Positions 25,894 through 34,389 are shown, numbered from the stretch's first letter. The stretch: DNA of 64,000 bases from Amycolatopsis sp. QT-25 (GCF_029369745.1 NZ_CP120210.1:2976001-3040000); one strand, 5' to 3'. Notes: a model not told the origin generated them from the sequence alone. Made by a program: numbers and translations.

Positions 25894-26345
25894 CCTTCGG
25901 CCGGGACCCCGATGTCCTCGAACCACAGTTCCGGGTGATCCTGGATGAACTCGGTCATCAGTGCGGTGCACGCCGGGTCGTCGAGCAGGGTGATCTCGAC
26001 GCCGTTCTCCGCCAGCCAGCCGTGCCCGCCCTCGAACGTGGCCGCCTCGCCGATGATCACCCGGCCGATGCCGAACTGGCGCACCAGCCCGCTGCAGTAC
26101 CAGCAGGGGGACAGGGTGGTGACCATGATCGTGTCCCGGTAGTGCGGCCGCCTGCCCGCGTCCCGGAACGCGGCGGTCTCGGCGTGCATCGACGGGTCGC
26201 CGTCCTGGACCCGGCGGTTGTGGCCGCGGCCGAGCAGGACCCCGGCGGTGTCGAAGAGCGCGGCGCCGATCGGGACGCCGCCCTCGGCCTTGCCGAGTTC
26301 GGCCTCTTCACGGGCGACGGACAACAGATGCGCGGGATCGATCAT
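25890..26345 (-). CDS. Cytosine/nucleoside deaminase, yeast Fcy1-like
   Basis: 151-aa zinc deaminase. Zinc ligands H54, C81 and C84 and catalytic E56 are in HAE and PCWYC. The C-terminal WFEDIG and the SPCxxC-x-G-x-x-x-x-G-I arrangement resemble yeast cytosine deaminase Fcy1 more than bacterial CodA (an amidohydrolase) or tadA, suggesting cytosine or a related pyrimidine/isocytosine-type base as substrate. ATG 26345 is chosen because the family begins here; the frame upstream is non-coding in style. Single-gene unit between two convergent/divergent neighbours. Confidence 0.88.
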   Translation of the reverse strand: MIDPAHLLSVAREEAELGKAEGGVPIGAALFDTAGVLLGRGHNRRVQDGDPSMHAETAAFRDAGRRPHYRDTIMVTTLSPCWYCSGLVRQFGIGRVIIGEAATFEGGHGWLAENGVEITLLDDPACTALMTEFIQDHPELWFEDIGVPAEG

Positions 26346-26496
26346 CCGGATCACTTTACGGCTCGGTGAACGGCCAAGACGGCTCCGCTGAGGGGTAACG
26401 CGAAGCGGAAGGCCGCCAATGCCACCTTCGCGGCTCAATGCGGACCGGAACTGTCCTCGATGTCTGCCACACTCCTTCCATGAAGCGAGCGAACCG

Positions 26497-27456
26497 ATGA
26501 CCACGGGCACGTCGGCACGGCTGCTGAGACTGCTCTCCCTGCTGCAGGCACGGCGCGACTGGCCGGGTGCCGACCTGGCCGATCGCCTGCAGGTGGACGT
26601 CCGCACGGTCCGGCGCGACGTCGAGCGGCTGCGGGAACTGGGTTACCCGGTGCACGCCACCCCCGGTGTCGCGGGTGGCTACCGGCTCGGCGCGGGCGCC
26701 GCGCTGCCGCCGCTGCTGCTGGACGACGACGAGGCCGTCGCGGTCGCCGTCGGGCTCCGCACGGCCGCGAACGGGACGGTGTCGGGCATCGAGGAGACGT
26801 CGGTGCGCGCGCTCACGAAACTGGAACAGGTGCTGCCCGCCCGGCTCCGGCACCGGGTGAGCGCGCTGAACACCGCGATGATCCCGCTCGGCGGTGTCGT
26901 CCCGGTCATCGACGCGGCGGCGCTGACGGTGATCGCGTCCGCGTGCCGCGACCATCAGCGGCTCCGCTTCGGTTACCGCAGCCACAACGGCGAGGTCAGC
27001 GAGCGCCGCATCGAGCCGCTGCGCCTCGTGCACACCGGGCGCCGGTGGTACCTGGTCGCGTTCGACCTCGACCGTGACGACTGGCGGACCTTCCGCGTCG
27101 ACCGCGTCGACGGCGTCCCCGACACCAGTTTCCGGTTCACTCCGAGGGAACCGCCCGCCGAGGACCTCGCGGCCTACGTCTCCCGCGGGATCACGTCGTC
27201 GCCGTATCCGCACCAGATGGTGCTGCGGGTGAACGCCTCGGCGGACGCGCTCGCCGAGTACGTGTCCCCGACCGTCGGCACGATCGAGGCCATCGACGAG
27301 CACACCTGCCGGGTCCGGGTCGGCTCCAACGACCTTTCCGTGATGCCTTACTACCTCGCCCACTGGGACGTCGACTTCGTCGTGGAAGAGGCGCCCGACG
27401 AGGTCAAGGAGAAGCTGAGGCTGGTCGCCGACCGCTTCGCGCATGCGGTCGTGTGA
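26497..27456 (+). CDS. WYL-domain transcriptional regulator (YafY type)
   Basis: 319 aa: N-terminal winged HTH (about 5-60; RLLRLLSLLQARRDWPGADLADRLQV), central WYL domain (about 140-210; RRIEPLRLVHTGRRWYLVAFD) and WCX C-terminal part (about 235-315). Such proteins sense small nucleotides or ssDNA; ligand unknown. ATG 26497 follows GAGCGA; the upstream in-frame ATG gives an atypical leader. It is divergent from the deaminase gene, with 151 bp between starts, so joint regulation is possible. Confidence 0.92.
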   Translation: MTTGTSARLLRLLSLLQARRDWPGADLADRLQVDVRTVRRDVERLRELGYPVHATPGVAGGYRLGAGAALPPLLLDDDEAVAVAVGLRTAANGTVSGIEETSVRALTKLEQVLPARLRHRVSALNTAMIPLGGVVPVIDAAALTVIASACRDHQRLRFGYRSHNGEVSERRIEPLRLVHTGRRWYLVAFDLDRDDWRTFRVDRVDGVPDTSFRFTPREPPAEDLAAYVSRGITSSPYPHQMVLRVNASADALAEYVSPTVGTIEAIDEHTCRVRVGSNDLSVMPYYLAHWDVDFVVEEAPDEVKEKLRLVADRFAHAVV

Positions 27457-27540
27457 GTCCGAAGTGGACTGTGGCTCGCTTCGCGCGCCGGGCCGGCAGG
27501 TCGATCGAGCCGCGCCGGCCCGTGCGATGGTCGGGTGAGG

Positions 27541-27603
27541 TGCCGGTGTAGCGCGTCTTCGTCGGCTGTGCCGGTGCGCCCGGGGTGTACCCCACGAGAG
27601 AGA
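27541..27603 (-). repeat. Dispersed degenerate repeat, copy 1
   Basis: On the minus strand the core CACCGGCACAGCCGACGAA (within 27557-27576) is identical over 19 nt to copy 2 (30945-30963) and close to copy 3 (33606-33622). Flanks (TACACCCCGGGCG before; CACCTCACCC after) also align imperfectly. It lies in a gene-poor gap. One reading frame gives TPGAPAQPTK-like peptides in all copies, but no full-length protein. Confidence 0.6.
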
Positions 27604-27619
27604 AACCACGGCGGCGGCC

Positions 27620-27845
27620 TAGCGGGCACAGGGGTCGGTGATGCTCCTCGGAGGACTTCGCGCTCCCTCACATTCGACTTGGCTTCGGTGACCGGCCGCT
27701 GCGGGCGGACCCGGTCGGGCAACAGCGCGATGACCGAGGGGAGCACGCTTTCCTTGCGAGCCGCCGCGCGGCACGTCCTTGAGCGGATAACCGATCGCGC
27801 TCGCCTCCACGGCCGGCAACACGTCGGCGTCGGTGTCGTGTGCTG
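27620..27845 (-). pseudogene. Remnant of a NarL/LuxR-type response regulator
   Basis: Minus-strand frame with DTDADVLPAVEASAIGYPLK (end of a receiver domain, normally AGAxGYLLKD) runs into a second frame, shifted at about 27745, reading LPSVIALLPDRVRPQRPVTE and then VREREVLRG, the start of a LuxR HTH. The rest of the HTH and the front of the receiver are missing. So this is a frameshifted, doubly truncated gene fossil, recognised from family motifs. Confidence 0.6.
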
Positions 27846-27953
27846 TCCGGGTGTCGGTCGAGGATCATGGAAGACGTGCCTTCGCGGGTTCGACCGGCGG
27901 GGCGATGCAGTCCGGGCAAGTACGTGCTCAACGTCTCAACGGGCGCCTCTGGA

Positions 27954-27972
27954 TACCGACCAGTTGGTATGT
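27954..27972. promoter_or_regulatory. Orphan copy of the TACCGACCGGTCGGTA-type operator
   Basis: TACCGACCAGTTGGTATGT differs at two positions from the operator in front of the kinase/dehydrogenase operon (39442-39460). It sits 44 bp beyond the stop of a convergent-facing TetR gene and upstream of only dead sequence on the minus strand, so the gene it once controlled may be lost, or it acts at a distance. Confidence 0.5.
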
Positions 27973-28015
27973 CACGCTGATGGCGGTAGCGCCGACGAAG
28001 GACGATCCGTACTGG

Positions 28016-28630
28016 TCAGGAGAGTTTCGTGCCGAGCATGCGCAGCACCAGCTCGCTGTACTCCTGGCCCAGTTTCTTGGGGGTCTGGCGGGCTCGTTCG
28101 CTGTACCAGCGGGAGACGTCGACGCCGAGCGAGAGTACGGCTCTGGCGGCGGTGTGCGGGTCACCCACGGTGAAGACATCCGCCCGCGCGCCTTCGGTGA
28201 TGACCTCGCGCACGATCTGCTCGATACGGCGGCGCAGTTTCGCGACGATCTCGAACTCCTCGTCCGGCAGCGCGTGCAGTTCGTACTGCACCACGCGGGC
28301 GACGGTGTGCCTGCGGGCGTGCCAGGCCACGAAGTCCTCGACCAGGAGCCGGATCCGCTCGACCGGGTCGGTCTCCCGCGCCACGACGCTTTCGACCAGC
28401 GAGAGCGTCTGCTCGTGGCCGTACTTGGAGATCGCGAACAGCAGCGCGGCCTTGGACGGGAAGTGCACGTACAGCGCCGCGGGGCTCATCCCCGCCGCCG
28501 AGGCGATGTCACGGGTGGTCGTCGCGTGATAGCCACGCCGCGCGAAGGATTCGACCCCGGCCAGCATCAGCCGCCGTGCCGTTTCCGGCTGGACGTCGGG
28601 CCACAGTTCGGCCGACAGCGACACGGTCAT
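28016..28630 (-). CDS. TetR-family regulator of the divergent SDR pair
   Basis: 204 aa. HTH at about 20-60 (TTTRDIASAAGMSPAALYVHF), then an all-helical ligand domain. The early LVxxFxxWHxRRHxxARVxQYEL pattern is typical of TetR proteins of fatty-acid/steroid catabolism. ATG 28630 chosen because GGGAGGA is 8 nt upstream. Divergent from the SDR genes; the palindrome TAAGTGAGCGCTCGCTTA between the starts is the expected operator. Confidence 0.93.
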   Translation of the reverse strand: MTVSLSAELWPDVQPETARRLMLAGVESFARRGYHATTTRDIASAAGMSPAALYVHFPSKAALLFAISKYGHEQTLSLVESVVARETDPVERIRLLVEDFVAWHARRHTVARVVQYELHALPDEEFEIVAKLRRRIEQIVREVITEGARADVFTVGDPHTAARAVLSLGVDVSRWYSERARQTPKKLGQEYSELVLRMLGTKLS

Positions 28631-28668
28631 CCGCAGATCCTCCCAGAAGCTCGTTCCGGATGGCGGGC

Positions 28669-28714
28669 TTGACACCGTCTCCGGACCTTCCCATTGTAAG
28701 TGAGCGCTCGCTTA
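28669..28714 (+). promoter_or_regulatory. Promoter and TetR operator for the SDR operon
   Basis: -35 TTGACA (28669-28674), 17-nt spacer, -10-like CATTGT (28692-28697), overlapped at its 3' edge by the near-perfect palindrome TAAGTGAGCGCTCGCTTA (28697-28714). The placement is that of a repressor site covering the transcription start. Confidence 0.65.
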
Positions 28715-28741
28715 GCCAGTGAACACAGAGGAGATCGCAGA

Positions 28742-29494
28742 GTGAACTCGTTCAAGGATCGCGTCGCGATCATCACCGGCGCCAGCCGGGGGATCGGCCT
28801 GGGGATCGCCAAGGACCTGGTCGAGCGCGGCGCGAAGGTGTGCATCACCGCGCGCAAGCCGGAACCGCTGGCCGAGGCGGTGGCCGAACTGGGGGGTGAG
28901 GCGGTCGCCGTCGCCGTTCCCGGCAAGGCCGACGACGCCGCGCACCAGGACGAGGCCGTCGCCAAGACCATCGAGACCTTCGGGCGGCTGGACATGCTGG
29001 TGAACAACACCGGCATCAACCCCGTGTTCGGCCCTGCCCTGGACATCGACCCCGAGGCGGCCGCGAAGATCTTCGCCGTCAACGTGCTCGCGCCGCTGTC
29101 GTGGACCCGCCGGGCACGGGACGCCTGGATGGGGGAGCACGGCGGCGCGGTGGTGAACGTCGCGTCCGTCGCCGGGCTCGGCGCTTCCCCGGGAATCGGT
29201 ATGTACGGCGTCAGCAAGGCCGCGCTGATCCGGCTCACCAAGGAACTCGGCTTCGAGCTGGGCCCGAAGATTCGAGTGAACGCCGTCGCGCCCGCCGTGG
29301 TCAAGACCAAGTTCGCGACGGCGCTGTACGAAGGTCGTGAGGAAGAGGTCTCCGAGTCGTACCCGATGAAGCGGCTCGGCGTGCCGGCGGACATCGCGAG
29401 CGCCGTGTCGTTCCTGCTTTCGGACGAGGCGGGCTGGATCACCGGGCAGACGGTGGTCCTCGACGGTGGCGTCACGCTGGCGGGTGGCCTGTGA
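28742..29494 (+). CDS. SDR-family oxidoreductase
   Basis: 250-aa classical short-chain dehydrogenase. Cofactor glycines TGASRGIG (12-19), NNTG (88-91, usual NNAG) and catalytic S142, Y155, K159. GTG 28742 has GAGGAG 8 nt upstream. First of two overlapping SDR genes under a TetR operator; likely acts on a lipid-derived hydroxy/keto-acyl substrate. The C-terminal GQTVVLDGG is standard. Confidence 0.92.
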   Translation: MNSFKDRVAIITGASRGIGLGIAKDLVERGAKVCITARKPEPLAEAVAELGGEAVAVAVPGKADDAAHQDEAVAKTIETFGRLDMLVNNTGINPVFGPALDIDPEAAAKIFAVNVLAPLSWTRRARDAWMGEHGGAVVNVASVAGLGASPGIGMYGVSKAALIRLTKELGFELGPKIRVNAVAPAVVKTKFATALYEGREEEVSESYPMKRLGVPADIASAVSFLLSDEAGWITGQTVVLDGGVTLAGGL

Positions 29495-30276
29495 CCGCCT
29501 CGTTCATCGGTTCCGGTGTCGTCGTCACCGGCGGGGGCGGCGGTATCGGAGCGGTTCTCGCCCGCCGGTTCGCGGCCGAGGGGGCCAGGGTCGTCGTCGG
29601 CGACCTGAACGGGGACGCCGCGGCCGAAGTCGCGAAAGAAATCGGCGGAACCGCCGTCGCCGGTGACGCCGCGAGCGAAGCGGGGGTCGCGTCGCTGGTC
29701 GAGGCCGCGCGCGAAACCCTCGGCGAGATCGACGTGTTCTGCGCCAACGCCGGCATCGCGCCGATGGGCGGCGTGGACGCGCCCGAAGAGGACTGGGCGC
29801 GGATCTGGGACGTGAACGTCATGGCGCACGTGCGCGCGGCGCGGCTGCTGCTGCCGCCGTGGCTCGAGCGCGGCCGCGGCCACTTCATCGCCACGGTGTC
29901 GGCCGCGGGATTGTTGACCAGCCTCGGTTCGGCGTCCTACTCCGTGACCAAACACGGCGCGCTCGCCTTCGCCGAATGGCTGTCCGCGACCTACCGGCAC
30001 CGCGGGCTCACCGTGCAGGCCATCTGCCCGCAGGGCGTGCGGACGGCGATGCTGGAGAACACCGGCCCCGCGGGTGAACTGCTGATGGGCGCCTCGGCGA
30101 TCCAGCCGGAGCAGGTCGCGGACGCGTTGTTCGAGGCCATCGCCGCCGACCGGTTCCTGGTCCTGCCGCATCCCGAGGTCGCGGACTACTACGCCGCGCG
30201 GGCCACGCAGACCGACCGCTGGCTCGGCGGGATGAACAAACTGCAGCGCAAGGTGGAGCAGGTCACCGGCGAATGA
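29491..30276 (+). CDS. SDR-family oxidoreductase
   Basis: 261-aa classical SDR overlapping the previous gene by GTGA. TGGGGGIG cofactor loop (13-20), NAG (86-88), catalytic S137, Y150, K154. The C-terminal extension (YYAARATQTDRWLGGMNKL) resembles mycobacterial SDRs of lipid metabolism. Co-transcribed with the preceding SDR, so probably consecutive steps of one pathway. Confidence 0.92.
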   Translation: MTASFIGSGVVVTGGGGGIGAVLARRFAAEGARVVVGDLNGDAAAEVAKEIGGTAVAGDAASEAGVASLVEAARETLGEIDVFCANAGIAPMGGVDAPEEDWARIWDVNVMAHVRAARLLLPPWLERGRGHFIATVSAAGLLTSLGSASYSVTKHGALAFAEWLSATYRHRGLTVQAICPQGVRTAMLENTGPAGELLMGASAIQPEQVADALFEAIAADRFLVLPHPEVADYYAARATQTDRWLGGMNKLQRKVEQVTGE

Positions 30277-30319
30277 CCCCCGGACCGCGCACGGGTTCGC
30301 CGTGCGCGGCCGCACCTGT

Positions 30320-30808
30320 TCAGCCGACTTCGTTCAGCTTTCCCGTGGCGACGTCGAACACGAAACCGCGCACGGAATCCTTCTTGGGGATGAACGGGCT
30401 GTTCTTGATCCGCGCGAGCGATTGACGGACGTCCTCGTCGAGATCGTCGAACGCCTCGGCGGCCCAAGCCGGTTTGACGCCGACGTCCTCCTGAATGGAC
30501 TTCTTGAAATCGTCGTCGGTGAAAGTGAGCATTCCGCAGTCGGTGTGGTGAATGAGGACGATCTCCTCGGTTCCGAGCAGCCGCTGGCTGATCGCGAGGG
30601 AACGGATCCCGTCTTCGGTGACGACGCCGCCCGCGTTGCGGATGACGTGGGCCTCGCCCTCCTGCAGGCCGAGAACGCCGTAGACGTTGATGCGCGCGTC
30701 CATACAGGCGAGCACCGCCACGTGCTTGGCGGGCGGCAAGGGCAGTGGTCCGGAAAAGTGTGCGGCGTAGTCGGCGTTGTTGGCCAGGAGTTCGTCGGTG
30801 ACCGACAT
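30320..30808 (-). CDS. canA: Beta-carbonic anhydrase, Rv1284/CanA type
   Basis: 162 aa, reversible CO2 hydration. Zinc ligands C35, D37, H88, C91 (CMDAR ... HHTDC) with R39 forming the Asp-Arg dyad. The sequence follows M. tuberculosis Rv1284 closely from start (SVTDELLANNADYA) to end (RGFVFDVATGKLNEV), the short form of the family. ATG 30808 is the family start, preceded by GGAAGGG. Stands alone, convergent with the SDR pair. Confidence 0.95.
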   Translation of the reverse strand: MSVTDELLANNADYAAHFSGPLPLPPAKHVAVLACMDARINVYGVLGLQEGEAHVIRNAGGVVTEDGIRSLAISQRLLGTEEIVLIHHTDCGMLTFTDDDFKKSIQEDVGVKPAWAAEAFDDLDEDVRQSLARIKNSPFIPKKDSVRGFVFDVATGKLNEVG

Positions 30809-31355
30809 GGTGGTCCCTTCCGGTTGGAGTGCGGATGATTGCACCGTTCGGATGCACGCATGCGCAACCGTGCCCAGGAGCTGGGACCGGTTCCCGAGGT
30901 CGATCTTCGCCGGGCGATCGGCCACTCTCTGGTGTACCCCAGGCCCACCGGCACAGCCGACGAAACCGGACCCTCACCCTGTCGAAGTACGTGCAGGTCT
31001 CCTTTCCTGCCTTCAGCGAAGGAAGGAGGCCGTCACAGCCCTGCGACTGATCCAGGGATTGATCGGACGCCGAAGGCAGCCACGGACGCTCGTTTTTCGT
31101 CCGCCTGTCGGCTTTGCCGCCTTGCGTCGCGGCACGATCCGCGTCCTCGAAGAAAGCCACGGTGAGGCCAGTGTCGTGGGCCGGGATACCACTGTTTCTC
31201 CTCGGCCTGCCGACACCGTCTGGGTGACCCAGTGACGAGCGGAGACCGATGATCTGTGTTGTTCTTGCGGGGCACGGCGACGGACTCGTGACGACGGGCC
31301 TTGGCTCGCCGGGCGAGCGAGGTGGATCTGATGGTTCGGAGGACGGGGCGTTCTT
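30809..31355. other. Gene-poor gap with dispersed repeat copy 2
   Basis: 547 bp between carbonic anhydrase and the YWTD propeller. I see no credible gene on either strand. It contains copy 2 of the dispersed repeat and an imperfect hairpin CTCCTTTCCT/AGGAAGGAG (30999-31028). The rest is probably promoter sequence and decayed DNA. Confidence 0.6.
30928..30990 (+). repeat. Dispersed degenerate repeat, copy 2
   Basis: Shares CACCGGCACAGCCGACGAA exactly with copy 1, and CTCACCCTGTCGAAGTAC (30973-30990) closely with copy 3 (CTCACCCTGCCGAAATAC). The three copies occupy three successive large intergenic gaps. Confidence 0.6.
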
Positions 31356-32264
31356 GTGGTGTTCGGAGGGATCGTCGCACTCGGAATCGGATCGGGGTCG
31401 ATCTATCGGGTCGGTGTCCCGGACGGTCGCGTGACGGTTCTCCACGAGCGAGCCGGGGCGTTTCCCGATGGTGTCGTGGTCCTGGGTGATGCCGTCTATT
31501 GGACCACGATGGGAAATCCCGCTCGGATACCCGGGAAGACAGGGGAACAGGGCCTGGACTACTCGCGGCGCGATGGCGGGCTGCACAGGGTGGACCTTGA
31601 CGGCGGTGGCGCGCGCGACGTGGTCCCGGCCGGGTCGATCACCACCGGCAAGCAGCTCGTCTCCGACGGAGCCACGACCCTGTACTGGGGAGACCGCGAG
31701 GGATGCCGCGTGAGCCGTGTGCGGGTGGACGGGACGGGATTGACCGACCTGGTGGTGAACAGCCGTGATTCCACTGGGCGGCAGGAGTGTGTCGGTGTCG
31801 CGGTGGATCCCGCCGCAGGGTGGCTGTACTGGACACAGAAGGGGCCGGCGAAGGGTGGGCAGGGCCGGATTTTCCGGGCGGGTCTGGAGATGCCGGACGA
31901 GGTGACCGCGTCGGATCGCCCGGACGTCGAGTTGTTGTGGGAGCACCTGCCGGAACCGATCGATCTGGAGATCAGCGGCGACTGGCTCTATTGGACCGAT
32001 CGCGGGGCCGCGCCGTCGGGGAACACGCTCAATCGCGCACCGATCCCGCTGCCGGGTGGTCGGGGCGCAGCGCCGCAGATGCTCGCGGATGGCTTCCACG
32101 AGGCGATCGGTCTGGCCGTGGACGACGAAGCCGGGGTCGTGTACGTGTCCGATCTCGGCGGGCGGATTTCCGTCGTAGCGCTATCGGAAGGACACGGCCG
32201 CGGCTCACGGGTTTTCGCGGACCTGCACGAACCGATCTCCGGGATCGCCGGAATCAGCGACTGA
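31356..32264 (+). CDS. YWTD-repeat beta-propeller protein
   Basis: 302 aa, no signal peptide. Repeated LYWxD-type strands (VYWTTMG, LYWGDRE, LYWTQKG, LYWTDRG, VYVSDLG) spaced about 45 residues define a six-bladed LDL-receptor/SMP-30-like propeller. Such cytosolic bacterial propellers are often lactonases or gluconolactonase relatives, but catalytic metal residues are not evident by eye. GTG 31356 has GGAGG about 14 nt upstream, an imperfect spacing. The 3-hydroxyacyl-CoA dehydrogenase gene follows after 25 nt, likely in one operon. Confidence 0.8.
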   Translation: MVFGGIVALGIGSGSIYRVGVPDGRVTVLHERAGAFPDGVVVLGDAVYWTTMGNPARIPGKTGEQGLDYSRRDGGLHRVDLDGGGARDVVPAGSITTGKQLVSDGATTLYWGDREGCRVSRVRVDGTGLTDLVVNSRDSTGRQECVGVAVDPAAGWLYWTQKGPAKGGQGRIFRAGLEMPDEVTASDRPDVELLWEHLPEPIDLEISGDWLYWTDRGAAPSGNTLNRAPIPLPGGRGAAPQMLADGFHEAIGLAVDDEAGVVYVSDLGGRISVVALSEGHGRGSRVFADLHEPISGIAGISD

Positions 32265-32289
32265 ACAAGGCACGAAAGGCAAGAGCAGC

Positions 32290-33159
32290 ATGGCGTACAC
32301 GTACGACTTCGAGGACATCCGCGACCGCCCGGTGGCGGTGTTCGGCGCGGGGACGCTGGGACGGCGGATCGCGCTGATGTTCGCCTCGCGGGGAGGCACG
32401 GTGCGGATCTACGACCCGAGTGCCGAACAGGCCGCCGCGGCGACCGAGTACGTGGCGAAGACCTTGCCGGACGTCGTCGCCGAGCGGGGCCACGGTGAGC
32501 CCGGCCGCGCGGAGGCCGCGACGTCGGTGAAAGCGGCTCTCGACGGCGCCTGGCTGGCCGTCGAGGCGGTGCCCGAGCGGCTGGACATCAAAATTCCGCT
32601 GTGGGGCCAGATCGACGAGGCCGCCCCCGCGGACACGATCTTCGCCACCAACTCGTCGTCCTACCCGTCGCGGCAGATGGCCGAGAAGGTGCGGGACAGG
32701 TCTCGTCTGTGCAATATGCACTTCTATATGCCGCCTGGCTCCCCGGCTGTCGACCTCATGTCCGACGGCGAGACCGATCGCGGCCTGCTGGACACCCTGC
32801 TGGCGGTGCTTCCTGAATTCGACATTCACCCGTTCGAGGCTCGCAAGGAAAGTGTGGGGTTCATCTTCAACCGCATCTGGGCGGCCATCAAACGGGAATC
32901 CCTGGAAGTGGTCGCCGAAGGCGTCGCCCGCCCCGAGGACGTCGACGGGATGTTCCGGATCAACTGGCACCTGCCCGTCGGGCCGTTCCAGATGATGGAC
33001 CAGGTAGGGCTGGATGTCGTGCTGGACATCGAAAACCACTACGCGGACGAAAATCCCGACCTGCCCACTGGGCCACGGGAACTGCTGCACGGCTATGTCG
33101 ACGCGGGCAAGCTCGGGGTCAAAACAGGCGAGGGCTTCTACACCTACCAACGGTCCTGA
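32290..33159 (+). CDS. 3-hydroxyacyl-CoA dehydrogenase family protein
   Basis: 289 aa: NAD-binding domain (GAGTLGRR, 19-26) and C-terminal helical domain. The catalytic His lies in MHFYMPP (usually HFFNPP) and the NSSSYP loop is standard. The residue paired with the His, usually Glu in LVEV, is in a changed segment (AVDLMSDG), so substrate may not be 3-hydroxybutyryl-CoA; relatives include L-gulonate and carnitine dehydrogenases. The terminal GVKTGEGFYTY is typical. RBS-like AAGGCAAGAG upstream. Confidence 0.88.
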   Translation: MAYTYDFEDIRDRPVAVFGAGTLGRRIALMFASRGGTVRIYDPSAEQAAAATEYVAKTLPDVVAERGHGEPGRAEAATSVKAALDGAWLAVEAVPERLDIKIPLWGQIDEAAPADTIFATNSSSYPSRQMAEKVRDRSRLCNMHFYMPPGSPAVDLMSDGETDRGLLDTLLAVLPEFDIHPFEARKESVGFIFNRIWAAIKRESLEVVAEGVARPEDVDGMFRINWHLPVGPFQMMDQVGLDVVLDIENHYADENPDLPTGPRELLHGYVDAGKLGVKTGEGFYTYQRS

Positions 33160-33577
33160 AGCCGCAGCGGGGAGTGGACTTGCTCGGGTACTGATCAGTG
33201 ATGCCCGCCGGGTGCGGTGACGAAGCCGACGGTCGTTCCGACGACGACCGATACGGTCGCGGCCCCGCACTCGACGGCGTTCCCCGCAGGCACGGGGGCG
33301 AACCCGCCCTGCCATGTGGTGTCGTTGTCGGCCAGTGGACCGCGTGGTGAGACTCGGTGATACCGGCTTCATCGAGGGGTAGGGCGAACGTGTCCGGGCG
33401 CCGAAACCATGAATGGCGTGATCGCCATAGAGATCCGGTGCGCGAAGACCGTCCACAAGGGACTTCGGAGCAGGCATCAGTGCCCGATCGGGCGTTTTGC
33501 GGAGCCTCGCGCCAGGATCGTGAGTGGTGAGGACGCTTAGGATCAAGAGCGTCTCGGACACCGGCTCGGGCTGATCG

Positions 33578-33650
33578 CAGGCCTTCGTGTATTTCGGCAG
33601 GGTGAGGTCGGCTGCGCCGGTGCGCCTTCATGTACCACCCAGAGGCCCTG
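33578..33650 (-). repeat. Dispersed degenerate repeat, copy 3
   Basis: On the minus strand CACCGGCGCAGCCGAC followed by CTCACCCTGCCGAAATAC aligns with copy 2 after a 10-nt gap; the left flank GTACATGAAGGC also resembles the arm of the stem-loop at 23347. Most diverged of the three copies. Confidence 0.5.
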
Positions 33651-33725
33651 CACGGAACGACGATCCGCACTTCGGCCGCTCGCTGCGAGGAGGGGATTGG
33701 GGGTCCCGTTCCCCATATCTCGACA

Positions 33726-33739
33726 AACCGACCGGTATG
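33726..33739. promoter_or_regulatory. Operator-like site before the TetR gene
   Basis: AACCGACCGGTATG shares the ACCGACCGGT centre of the operators at 39442 and 40763 and lies 30 bp before the TetR start, consistent with autoregulation. Confidence 0.5.
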
Positions 33740-33768
33740 CTGAGTGTCCGCACGAGAAGGAGCCGGCC

Positions 33769-34386
33769 ATGACACCAGCGACCACCCGGAAGGCCGAAAC
33801 GGGCGGCGAAGATCAGGCCGCCGTGCCGCGCCGTCTGCTGTCGCACGCCACGAAGCTCTTCGCCAAGAAGGGGTTCGACCGGACCTCAGTGCAGGAGATC
33901 GTCGAGGCGGCCGGGGTCACCAAGGGCGCGATGTACCACTACTTCGGCTCCAAGGACGACCTCCTTTACGAGATCTACGCCCGGGTGCTGCGCGCGCAGA
34001 CCGAGCAACTGGAAAAAGTGGCCTCGAGTGAGGCGCCGCTGCGGGAGCGGTTGCGTTCCGCGGGCTCCGACGTCGTCGTCAGCACGATCGACAACCTCGA
34101 CGACAACACGATCTTCATGCAGTCCATGCACCAGCTCGGCGTGGAGAAGCAGAAGGCGGTCCGCGCGGAACGCCGTAAGTACCACGAGCGGTTCCGCACG
34201 CTGATCGAGGAGGGCCAGGAGTCGGGCGAATTCCGCGCGGACAAACCGGCCGACGTGATCGTCGACTTCTTCTTCGGCTCGGTGCACCACCTCGGTTCGT
34301 GGTACCGGCGTGGCGGTGCGCTTTCGGCCCGCCAGATCGGTGACCATTTCGCCGATCTCCTGCTGGCCGCGCTGCGACCCGAGTAG
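33769..34386 (+). CDS. TetR-family regulator of the acyl-CoA dehydrogenase regulon
   Basis: 205 aa. HTH at about 30-70 (RTSVQEIVEAAGVTKGAMYHYF), ligand domain resembling KstR2/fatty-acid TetR proteins (FFFGSVHHLGSWYRRGGALS near the end). ATG 33769 with GGAG 7 nt upstream. Matching palindromes stand before this gene, before the kinase/dehydrogenase operon and before the SDR/MaoC operon, so it probably represses all three and responds to an acyl-CoA intermediate. Confidence 0.93.
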   Translation: MTPATTRKAETGGEDQAAVPRRLLSHATKLFAKKGFDRTSVQEIVEAAGVTKGAMYHYFGSKDDLLYEIYARVLRAQTEQLEKVASSEAPLRERLRSAGSDVVVSTIDNLDDNTIFMQSMHQLGVEKQKAVRAERRKYHERFRTLIEEGQESGEFRADKPADVIVDFFFGSVHHLGSWYRRGGALSARQIGDHFADLLLAALRPE

Positions 34387-34389
34387 CGC

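Larger units (their letters stand above)
33160..33768. other. Gene-poor gap with dispersed repeat copy 3
   Basis: 609 bp without a credible gene. It contains repeat copy 3 and, near its right end, an operator half-palindrome for the TetR gene. Minus-strand frames through the rest show no family motif. Confidence 0.6.

Noticed and set aside
30809..31355. Several short frames in the gap before the YWTD propeller
   Set aside because: None shows a family motif, ribosome site and codon bias together.
33160..33768. Long minus-strand frames in the gap before the TetR gene
   Set aside because: Composition is Arg/Pro/Ser-rich as expected for non-coding high-GC DNA; no motif found.
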